NCBI GenBank assembly: GCA_036245525.1
Contig: BTPG01000007.1
Span: 165,750,976-165,814,975, forward strand
Reading direction: 5' to 3'
Length of the DNA stretch: 64,000 nucleotides
From: Semisulcospira habei
Lineage: Eukaryota; Mollusca; Gastropoda; Semisulcospiridae
Part shown: piece by piece, positions 12,301 to 24,300 of the stretch
Layout of the letters: every line of letters starts with the position of its first letter
How positions within the stretch are numbered: the first letter of the stretch is position 1
Program-made: the position numbers and the translations under genes
The notes under the pieces: generated by a model
Told to the model about the DNA's origin: nothing
Database searches by the model: none
The model's input: only the letters and a program-made list of their open reading frames with translations

Positions 12301-15300
12301 TTGAGTGGCCACCATCACATAGGTGGCTGTAGCCACCTAAATAATGGTCTTAAATTACAGGCGACACTTTCTGCTCTTTAAGACATTCTTTTAACCCATA
12401 TCATACTGAGGTTAAAAGCTTCAAATTTGTACACTACCACATGCAAGCTACATTATAGTACTTACAGATAAGGATATAGACCAATGGCTTTAGTTCAAGG
12501 GTGGTGCCAGAATATTCTGGCACAACTCTTTACTATTTTTGTCAAACTTATTTCACACACTGGTGTATCCGGAATGATAAGGGTTAAAACACGCTGAGCA
12601 TGCTATGAATTTTACCCAGGGAAGCTGACCCCAACTCTCTTTTTCCGAAGGGACAAAATGCCTTATTGCTAAAGTATAAATTATTTAGTTACCGCCGCGG
12701 CCCTTGTTGATGAAGTGGGATGGGGACGGTTGTGTTCACTTGGAAGTTCAGTTTTCCCAATTTGTAAACTGTGTAGTATGTTTGGCGCACTTTATGACTA
12801 CCTTTTACTTGCCAAAAAAATGGTCCCGCAAACCAGTTCTCACCTCCTTTACCAAAACACTCTTGACCTTTTAACCCATTACATCCTAAACCAGATTTTT
12901 TAAAATGTGCATATTGTCCTAAGAAGGCTACATTACAGATTAGGAGATAGATAACTATGCTAGTTCAAGGGTGGTGCCAGAATAGCTTGGCGCCTGAGGC
13001 GCCAAGCTGTTCTGGCACCTCCCTTGAACTATCATAGTCAAATTAATTTCAAGCAGTAGTGTATCAGAATGAAACGGGTTAATGGGCAGTCTGTGTTTTC
13101 ATCCGCCATTCTCTGATTCAGTTTCAGTATTCATTTTTTTATCAGCTTTATTTATGATCACCATGATCAGGTGTGATATTGGTGAAATTTGTGATATGTG
13201 ACGTTTTTTTTCTGTACATGTTTTAAAGTAAAACCTTCATGCTGTTGCCTATCTGATTTGATCTGATTGCTCATAGGACTGGATTTTGTAAGATAATTAT
13301 GCCTCTTTAATGAAATCACTTTTTTACTTTGATGTTACATTACTGTTCCAAGACCTTTCGTTAGATTTTTGACATTTATATGCAGGTTGCTGGTGGTGAT
13401 TTCCCAACCAGTGTGTTATTGGCGGCAGCCAGCACGGCACTGGGCACGACATCGTCAAACCTGAAAGACGCCTTGCGATTTTCTCCCGCTGTCACTGCTA
13501 CTCTTACTTCATGTAAGTTGCTCTGTATGTTACCTCATTTAACCCTTTTAGCCCCATGGTCCCGTTTCTCAAATTTTTGAGGTGTTGCCTAACGACTGTG
13601 TACCAGTTGCAGGAGATGGATTGGCCATGATAATTCAAGGGTAGTGCCAGATTCAGGCGCCAAGCTAATCTGGCACTACCCTTGAATTGTCATGGTCAGG
13701 CCATCTCGTGCTATAGTGATCCAGGGCTAAAGGGTTAATCATATGACTACTACTTGACTTGTTCATAGTGAAGCAAATTGGGCTCAGCCATGCAAAAAAC
13801 ACAAAATTTGTGGAGGTTTTCAAACAGATTTTAGTGACTGACCTGTTTGAAATAGCAAACCTATACATTTTTAGAAAGGCTATGCATTAACCTTTTGATG
13901 ACGGAACACACATATGTGTGCCCCAAGCAAAGCTCCGTTGCCGACGGGACGCACACATGTGCACTGGCCTAGTTTCCCCATTGCCAATACCGGCAGTATG
14001 GTCTAAGGGAAGCAATCTACTATAATATGTCAAGCACTCATTTCTTTACTTGTAGAGTGACTTTTCTTGTTTGTATGGGCTGAAACCAACGAATTAGAAG
14101 CTCTAATACAAAACGTCCCCATGTGCAAAAAAAAAAATGGCGGATTTTGGTGTAAAAACTTTTATGTGTGAAGAAACTTTTCTGTTGTGCCTTTCTTTCT
14201 GGATTATTTACTGGTGACACACTAGAATATGTCTCTGGAATGCTAGGTGAGTGTAATTTTCACACTCTGGCTAACTAATACACTAACAGCATGTTCAGTT
14301 TCAGTGGAACCCAGTGTGAAACTGTTTTTGATTTTTGGCTTCTTACCCCATCTTCTTTATACACCTGTAAAATCTTAACATTACAAAATATTTTCTTCAG
14401 CATAGTGTCTACGAGTTCACATTGAATTGCTTTTTCCACTGATACCAAATATGTTGGGGTATGATAAGATTTTTACAACAGACAAGGCCAATGAAATTTG
14501 TCAAAATTACTACGGTAGCAGGGAAAAATCAAGTTGGCAGACTACGGTGGCAAAAGGTTAACCTATAAAAACAATAAGCCCCAATTCACATGATGATGAT
14601 AGAACTTTATTGCCATATGTAATAATACATTAGGAAATCGTTGCGGTGCTGTGCAACTTAAAAAGAAGAACATTAAACACATCAAAATATAATTAAGCTA
14701 CTCATGTGCACATACACAAACACACACACACACACACAGACACACACACACACACGTATGCCTTAGTAACTATTGTGGTCTAAACATAAAAGCAATAAAC
14801 ACGATTTCACAGTAACACAAATCACATAGGACATATCGTAATATAAAAACACGTCACTTGCATATTCATAGACACAGCTGTGCAGTTAGCCTTATTTCCT
14901 ACGCATTAGTTTGGCCAGCCACCTGCTGCTGTGGTATGCAGCCACTCTCCGCTGCGAGCAGGCTATATAAGTCACTGTCTGGCATCCACTATTCCTTCTA
15001 TAATCTCTGATGTGTGGTGTGTTATGCCTGTATTTAATGTTCTCTATCTCTTCTCCCTCAGTTTTCTACATACCCTGCGGGATGTTTGACAGCAGATACA
15101 CATAGTAGTAGGATAATGGAAGAGCATTCCCTTCTAGCATCATGAACAGTTCTTCCAGTCTGCATGACTAGGCGCACGCTAATGATTAATTGCCTCCACG
15201 CCCAGCTACTGCCACCGATGGCTTATCTTGCACTTGGTGGCACCCGTCCGCTCCTAACTAAAAGTGTGTTTTGCACAGCCGTGTAGATGAAGTATTATGC

Positions 15301-18300
15301 TGATAGCTGGACAATACTGTATATACATTACAGTAAACAGTGCGACGGATGGGTCAGGTTTGGCGTTTGTTTGTATCATTAAAAGTCTGCACAGCAGTTG
15401 GGTAAAAACTGTTTTTAAAACGACTCGTGCGTGTTACGATCACTCTATAACGGCACCCTGATGGCAACATCTTAAACAACTCATGGGCTGAGTGAGAATC
15501 ATCTCGGAGGATGGATCTAGCCTTTTTTAGCATTCTTTCGTGGAAGAGGGACTCCAACGAGGGCAAATCAATACCTATGATTTTCGATGCATTTTTACTA
15601 CTCTGTTTAATTTGGATCGCTCTTTCTGTGTGGTGCTGCCAAACCAAACGGTCAGGGAGAAGGTCAAAATACTTTCAATAACTGCCCGGTAGAAGTTGGT
15701 TAAAATTTGTCTGCTGACGCCAAATGTTTTAAGACGTCCGAAAAAATACAGTCGTTGCTGTGATTTTTTCACTAAAGAATCAACGTTTTTCCTCCCATTT
15801 AAGATCGTTTGAGATGTGGGTGCCAAAAACTTGAAACAGTCAACAATTTCAACATGGCTACCATGAATAGTGAGGGGAACAATGTCACTTACTTGGTTTT
15901 CCTGAAATCCATGACCATTTCTTTGGTTTTCAACACATTCAGGTCAAGGTTATTGTCAGAACACCAGCCAACAAGTTCATCTAATCTCTCTCTGTAAGCT
16001 GTTTCATTGTTGTTTAAAATAAAACCTTCAACAGTGGTGTTGTCAGCAAATTTAACTGTAAGGGAGTTATCATCCGTTGATGTACAATCATGGGTAAAAA
16101 GAGAGTATAACATAGGGGACAAAACACAACCTTGGGGTGCACCCATGCTCAGTGTGACGGGCTTAGAAACGCGACTACATGAACCATACCTTATTTGTTG
16201 TCATGGTGCACGTGGTAAAACCACTTTTTCAGGTCAGCATGAGACGGTGATCCATGACATGTCACTCGAAGTCTGGCTCTAAGTTTCAAATACACATCGT
16301 CTGATGAATTATCATGGTTTTCATTTTACAGCCTTCTTGTGAGGGAAAGTGGTTATCTAGCTGTGTACTGAAAACACTCTACGGGTTGCACCTGTGTCAA
16401 TATAAAGGGGGGGAAAAACAGACAAGGTCATCTTATTGGTCCAAGGGAGGGAACCTTTACTAGCTACTATACTGATGAGGAAATGAAACGTGACATTCGA
16501 ATCATTGGAAACATGAAGTGACAAGCAAAAAAAATTTGACATTTGAGTCATTATCGGAAACATAAAGATTTGTGTTTCCGATGACTCGAATGATGCCACA
16601 TTTCTTTTGCTCATCAGTATTACATTTTTATATGGTGGACATTATGTCCTATTCATGTTGGCAACCCCAGGACTATTTGACCCACCTGTGGAAATGTCTA
16701 GTTGCATGCCTGCCCTGCAGTGATGGAGTCCTTCAGAGCCTCACACCTTTGGGCCCATGATGAGGAGGAGGAGGATGTAGGCTTCTGATATCTCCCAAAT
16801 CATGGGAGTTTCAACCGCAGAGCTCTGAACAGCATTTTTGTTTCTTAACTCACTTGTGTTGTTTTCACATTTGTTCACAGCCTCGGACCTTACCTCTAGT
16901 CAGCTGGGCAGCCCAGGGTCGGGGAGTCCCATGCGGATGTCTGTGAGTCCTTCAATCTCCCCTGCGCCTTCCCCCGGTCTGGTGTCCAGTTTTGAGGCCA
17001 TGACGGGGTCACCCTTGGAGCTCTCATCTGTGAGTACATGAATTTACTGCTGGACGAATGCAGACATCTCCCAGACGCAAGGTGCTGGGACTCATAAGTT
17101 TTTGGGCCTCTTGCTGACCCCATTCACTTCTGTGTTCCTTGGATTGATGGCACTGTTTGACATTCAGTTTATGCTGCTTACCAAATTATAGTTTTGTGTC
17201 CGCTTTTAGGGAAGGGGTTTAACCCATTTTGCCCCAAGTCCCTACAGCAGGAGACTGCTTGACCATGATAATTCAAGGGTAGTGCCAGATTAGCTTGGCG
17301 CCTTCAGGCGCCAAGCTAATCTGGCACTACCCTTGAATTATCATGGTCACTCCACCTCCTGCACCTGTGGGGCTGAAAGGGGTAAGATGTGGTGTGAATG
17401 AGTTTGGACGGCAGTTGTCGGCCAGGTCAGAGGCAGAAAGTCTCAACGTATTGTTGTGACAGTAGCCTGAGACATCTGGTTTAAAACAGGCCAGCCGTTT
17501 CAGTCTGCGAATGTATATTATACCAGATCTACTTATATATAAAGAACTTATACATAAAGATCTACTTATATATAAAGAACATATTTTCTACATTCCAAGA
17601 TGAAAGCAATCTATTGAGGGCTGCTTCAAAGTTTCCTTCTTTGAGTCCATTGACTTGACCCATTCCATGTCTGATGGTCTCCATCTCTTTCCGCTCACAT
17701 TTCTGGGAAAAAAGAAAGCGTTTCAGCAGCATATGTAGTAAAGATGGCCTATGGTGAAAGAAAGTTTGACACAATGCCGTTGGTTTGCTTATGACAAACT
17801 TTGGATACGACAACAGATTTATCCTCTGGCATTTTGCAGTATCCATATTTTTTTTGCTGTTGCCTTTTGCCTCGTTTAGGTTACCGGTTACCTGTATTTT
17901 CAAGGCGTCTGTTTTGTTTTGTTAAACCTTTTAGCCCCGGATCCCTACAGCAGGAGATGGCTTGACCATGATAAGTAAAGGGTAGTGCCAGATTAGCTTG
18001 GCACCTGAAGGAGCCAAGCTAATCTGGCACTACCCTTTACTTATCATGGTCAAGCCATCTTCCACAACTGGTACATAGTTGTTAGGTAACGCATCTAAAA
18101 TTTAAGAAATGGGACCTTGGGGCTAAGAGGGTTAACGTCATTGTACATACAGCCGCTAGTACGATAATCAGTACCGACGGCTGTATACACAAGGGTGTTA
18201 TTGTTCTTTTGTTAACCCTTAGGTTGTCAGTAGCACTTTTTGTCACACTAATTCATGCAAGAATCATTGGGACAACGACCACTTCTGGAATGTCAATGTT

Positions 18301-21300
18301 TGTCTTAGCATGTCGAAAATGGAAATCACATAACACAATTAACCCCTTTGTGCATGCAGCAGCTGGTTTTGTACACAGTACGAGTGGCTGCTTACAAGAA
18401 GGTTAAAAAATGTGTTTATTTTCTTTGATTTCAGGGGCTTCTTGGCTCACCTCAATTACAAGAAGGTTAAATGTGTTTATTTTCTGTGATTTCAGGGGCT
18501 TCTTGGCTCACCTCAATTACAAGAAGGTTAAATGTGTTTATTTTCTGTGATTTCAGGGGCTTCTTGGCTCACCTCAGCATTCACTGGACGGAGAGAAATC
18601 AGACCGGCGAGTGGCGCACTTGACTGCTGAACAGAAACGGCGCTGTAACCTCAAGGTAAAAGTTCGTATTCATTTTCTGCTTTGTTTGTTAGTTAAAGTG
18701 CATGAGTAGTCTGTAATGAAGCGATTAACCCTTTGGGTGTCGGTAGCGGTTTTTAGTCACGATGATTCCTGTAGGAATCGTCGTGAGTAGAACCGGTACC
18801 GACACCCAAAAGGGTTAGATTCCATTTGAAAATTGCCTTGTTTTTCACATGCACAGTAGAACCTGCTTTGAGCAAACTCTGTTTGCAAGAAAGAAGTGGT
18901 CGTAAATGACAGGAACTGTCTCATTAACTCTTTGCCTACGGATGTCGACGTCAGCCGCCGTGAGACTACTTCCACTGGAACACTAACTGCTGCGAGATCC
19001 GTCCAGCCATGGTTCACTGGCAGTGCGTGTATTTGGCTATTTTTAGAGCAGAATGCATCCTTACAAGCCATCACTTGGCACGAGCACCTGATCCAGAAAT
19101 CAAATCTTAACAAAATGATAAAGTGGCAGAGCACATATTGCATACCAGTTACTTAGTAGGTGAAGAGTTAACCCATTCAACCTCATGGGCGCATTTCCCT
19201 AACTTTAGAGGTGTCACCTAATGACAATGTACCTGTTGCAAAACCTGGATCAGTCATGATAATTCAAGGGTAGTGCCAGATTAGCTTGGCACCATCATGT
19301 GCCAAGCTAATCTGTCACTACCCTTGAATTATCATGGTCAATCCATCTGCTGCTGTAAGGACTTGGAGCTAAACAACAGATTTCCAATGTTGTCTTGCCT
19401 TGGCTAAAATTTCCTGCCTTTCTTTTAAATGCAAGTCACTGTAACTTTGATTGACAAAGGAGAAAAAGTCACCTTTTTGGTGATATTCAAACATCATAAT
19501 TAAATTAAGGTCTTGGTTCAGCATTACAGTAAGATGTGCTAAGAACTTTGGGAGGTATAGCTATGTATTACTTGTTATTGCCTTGAGCTTGTTGCTTTAA
19601 CTTTTAAAATCGCCATTTACTGGCATGAAAATTCACTTACTTAGCTGAAAGGATGAAATTCACAAATTTGTGAGTTGTCCTCTCACTAAAGTTTGCATGC
19701 TACTGCTAGTTTAGAAGATGGATCAACCAGGACAGTCTAATGGTGGTGCCAGTAGCTTCACTTCTCTAGGATCCAAGCTTTTCTGGCACCACCAGTGGGC
19801 TATTTTGGTCGATGCTTGTCCTAATGCATTGCACCAGAAATGACATTGGAATGTGGGTCCCTGGCACCTGGCGTCAAATCCTTCACAGCCATTCGATGCA
19901 GATTGAGATATGTGAAATATTTGATAATTCAGTGATAAAGAGCTTCAACTGCTAAGGAATATGGATATAAAGTGGTATCAGCAAGAGACAATGATCCTTA
20001 TGACCCCCTGCAGTTGCAGGGGACCATGAGGATCTATGTCTCTTTCATAGAGGTTTTTGTTGTGATGATTCCTGTTGGTAGCGCTTTGTGTCAAGGTGAT
20101 TAATGCAGGAATCTCTCAACCCTTTTAGCCCCATGGGTGTTTTTCCCAAAATTTTGGAAGTGTTTCTGAATGACCAGTTGCAGGAGGTGGATTGACCATG
20201 ATAAGGCGCCAAGCTAATCTGGCACTACCCTTGAATTATCATGGTCAATCAGTCGCCTGCTGTAGAGACTTGGGGCTAAATGGGTTAAGCAAAAAGCACT
20301 ACCGACAGCCAAAAGATCAAGCCATGATGTTATATCAGATATTGCTGATGGAGAATAACAAATTTGTTTGTTGTTGTTGCTTGTGCGTTACAACTTCAGT
20401 TTGTTACCATTGCAGAGTGGATTTGATCTGCTGCATACTCTCGTGCCCTCGCTCGCTCAGAATCCCAAAGTGAGCAAGGCCACCATGCTCCAGAAAAGTA
20501 AGAGTCAGGTTCTGCATTTGTTATAGAAATGACCAATAGCTTCCAGTGGGAACAATTTGCCTTTAACCCTTTTCATCCTGATACTCCTACTGCTTCAAAT
20601 AAATTTGACTATGATAGTTCAAGGGTGGTGCCAGAATAGCTTGGCGCTTGAAGTGCCAAGCTATTCTGGCATCACCCTTGAACTAAAATGATTGATCTAT
20701 CTTCTAATCTGTAATGTAGCATTCATAAAGGAACAAGCAATTTTTAAAAAGGCGGCCTCGGGTTGTAATGGGTTAAGGATAAAAAAAGTTTGAACTTGGT
20801 TTTTTTTCACTTTGGTGTATGCAGTATACACCTGAACAGTGTGTTTTGTGAATAATTGTATTTAGTGTATTCCCAAACAGATTGTTTTGTCTACAGATTG
20901 CACAGTGGTTGATTTGTTTTTGGATAGCTTGGGATCCCCACCAACCCTGGTGAAACTTGCAAAGGTTTTTCTGAGGGACTGGTCTATGATCAGTGTTGCT
21001 TAGGGATTGCAGGAATTCTGCTAAATGTGTTTATAGACCACATAAATGAGTGGGCCCTCCCGCCCACGAAAAACGAGAAAGACCTGTGTTTTAAATAAAA
21101 ACTGCAGCAGCATGCGATTTTGTTGAGGGAGATCACCGACTTTGTCGTCTGCTCCAGATGAGTACTGCACACAAGCTTATGACTATTCCAGGTTTTATCT
21201 ATAAATCTATATTAACCCTTATATTTCAGAATACAACAGTTTTTGGCTAAAATAGTTCAAGGGTAGTGCCTGCATAGCTTGGCGCCTCTAGGTGCCAAGC

Positions 21301-24300
21301 TATTCTGGCACCACCCTTGAACTAAAGCCATTGATCTATATCCTTATCTGTAAGTACAATAATGTAGCTTGCATATAGCAGTGTACCAATTTGAAGCTTT
21401 TAGCCTCAGTATGCTATGGGTTAATCTTCACGATTGGTCTGGCAGTGTCCAGCTGATGATTTACAACCAGTCATTTATATCCCATCAAATAATTCTGCTA
21501 TGAAGTGCGCCAGTGGATTTTTCTTCACTAAGAAGCAAAGAATGTCAGTGATCAGTCTAAAGAGGAATCACAGGCTGATCATGAAACAAGATAGTGTCTT
21601 GAGGCGATTGAAGTTGCCGATGATGAAATATACGGGTGTGTCTTCCTTCCTTTTTGTTTTAATTGTTCTTCTTCTCTATTTGCTTTTACTTGTAGAATTT
21701 GTAAGAGTATTTGCGCACTTTTTTTTCTATTTAGGGGGATCTAGGGTCTCCTTTTGTGGAAGTCTAGAAGCAACACATAAAAATGTCTATTTGTTTCCCT
21801 TTCCTCAGCTGCTGAGCACTGTCGCAAAATGAAATCTGAGCGATCCCAGATGCAGCAAGAGGCAGGAATTCTCAAACAGGAGATCGAGTCGCTCAATGCA
21901 GCAATAAGGTAAGTCAGACGCCATCAGAAGTAAATGTCCACACATGCGCAAGTCTGTGGCTATGGTCCTTACTGCTGTTGGCAGTAAGATTCAGGATCAC
22001 AGATTTGCACACACCGAAAGCCTGAAAAGACGCTAAAAAGTCCTCAAATGTTTAAATTCAGTGATAGTATAAATGTGACTGCCGTTTTAACCCTTTTAGC
22101 CCCAAGGTCCCATTTCTTAAATTTTGGAGGTGCTGCCTTACGACTATGTACCAGTTGTAGGAGATGGATTGATCATAATAATTCAAGGGAGTACATCTGG
22201 CACTACCCTTGAATTATCATGATCAATCCATCTCTTGCTGCAGGGTCCCTGGGCTAAAAGGGTTAAGGCTGTTTGTGCAGTCCACAGAGCTACAAGGTGC
22301 TGCACAAGTACGTGGCCCTCTCCCTGTGCATCCAGTGCTTCTGTTTTGTTTGGCTTTATTTGTGACATTTTGTGCGTTCAGTGACTTCTTTTTTGAAGCC
22401 TCATAGCACGCTGTTTTAGTTCCTTAACCCTTATCATTCGGAATACACCAGTGTGTGAAATAAGTGTGACTAACATAGTTCAAGGGTGGTGCCAGAATAG
22501 CTTGGCGCCTTCAGGCGCTAAGCTATTCTGGCACCACCCTTGAACTGAAGCCATTGGTACATATCTTTATCTGTAAGTACTCTAATGTAGCTTGCATATG
22601 GCAGTGTACAAATTTGAAGCTTTTAGCCTCAGTATGATATGGGTTAAATGTGTGTGTTCATCAGCTTCTGTAGTTCAGCTTCAGTGCCGACTTTCTAGTC
22701 CCCACTAGCAAAGAGAAACTGTATCGTGTCAACCCCTCCACCGCTGGTGCACCATGAACACTGGAAGACTACAAGAGGCTTAGATCCTCATGAACCTCCA
22801 CGTTTGGGGGAGCTCATGAGGATCTATGTCTCTTGCCGTCTGCAGTCATTCATGCTTCTTGAACAAACAGGTAACCGAGCAATCAGTGGCAGCGACCAGG
22901 TTAACTCTTTCGAGACGTGCCGCATCCGGATTCGTGGCTTTACGCCGTGAATCTGGATGCATCACGTCTTGAAAGAGTTAACCCTCTTGTACTGTTTACA
23001 GTACCAGTGGCCGCATGCAGAAGAGGGTTAAGTGTCATGTCTGTGTCAACAGTTGTGTGCAGTCCCAGCTGCCAGAAACGGGAGTTCCCGTCACGCGGCA
23101 GCGAGTGGACCAGATGAAGGAAATGTTCGAGGAGTACGTGAAAAGCCGTACACTGCTCAACTGGAAATTTTGGATCGTATCCTTTTTGTCTTCATTGCTT
23201 GGTTTGATTTAAATGTATTCATTGTGTAGTTGTTTTTGTTTTTTTTTCAGGTTTATAATTTTTGTTGTTGCTGCTGATTGCATAAACACCTTGACTGCTA
23301 ATGACGATACTGATGGGCGGACAAGACGTGTAACTACAGCTCTTTTCAGCTGAATGGTATCGGCAGCAGCAGTCAAGGGGTTAACCCTCTTATCCCCACA
23401 GCCGCATTTCTAAACTTTTGGAGGCGCTGTCTGATGACTATGTACCAGTTGTAGGAGATGGATTGATAATGATAATTCAAGGGTAGTGCAAGATGAGCTT
23501 GGCTCCTTCAGGCTCCAAGCTCCTCTGGCACTGCCCTTGAATTATCATGATCAGTTCATCTCCTGCTGCAGGGTCCAGGGGCTGACTGGGTTAAGTTGGT
23601 GAGAGAACCATCAGGGCCAAACCATCTCGTCGCCCACTGTCCCCCCACCCGGGTCTGCCCTGGGGGACTTGGGTGGGGTTAGGTATTTTTTAGTTCCCAG
23701 GGTCACCCTGGTCAGCCCCACAGGGTGGGTTTTTCTCTCTATTCTGGGGCATGTGTTTCTGTCTACCCTTTGTCCATTCACCTGTATTTGCCTTTTTAAA
23801 ACTCGCCCTACTGTCTGCACTGCCTGTAGCTCTTGATATTAGATGTGTGTTGCTAAATGGTCTTAGCTTTATTTAGGCCCCATGTGTTAGGTTTATTTAA
23901 TGTATTTGACCGGCTGGCGACATACATTCAATGTTCTGTTTATTTATTTTTTTTCACAAGCAGTGCAGGCACGTCCTGAGAAAGCCTTGTTGCTGTCGGG
24001 ACGTTAAGCAATGTACAATCAATCGTCGCCCACTGTGCTGGATGAAGGGAAATGCACAGAAAAAGATGTGTGAATGCCATTTCACATTTCAGCTTGTCAC
24101 TTTGGTGACAACTGCATTGAAAACAAAGTGGAAGATTTTTAACCCTTTGGCTGTTGGTATCAGTTTTGTCACGATGATTCCTACATCACAACAAAACCGC
24201 TACTGACACCCAAAGGGTTGGCAGCTTTACGTTGCAACAATAGTTAATTCTTTTTCCCGGCTTGGACAACCCGGCTGTGTGCAGGTGGAAAGCGTACTGA

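Noticed and set aside
23053..23064. Alternative Mondo exon h acceptor at GTGTGCAG|TCCCAG
   Set aside because: It would shift the frame after AAI; only the CAACAG acceptor restores the conserved QLPETGVPV reading and the exon length seen in Mondo proteins.
23641..24023. tRNA-derived head for the SINE-like repeat
   Set aside because: No convincing A and B boxes were found; it may equally be the 3' end of a LINE, so the class is left open.
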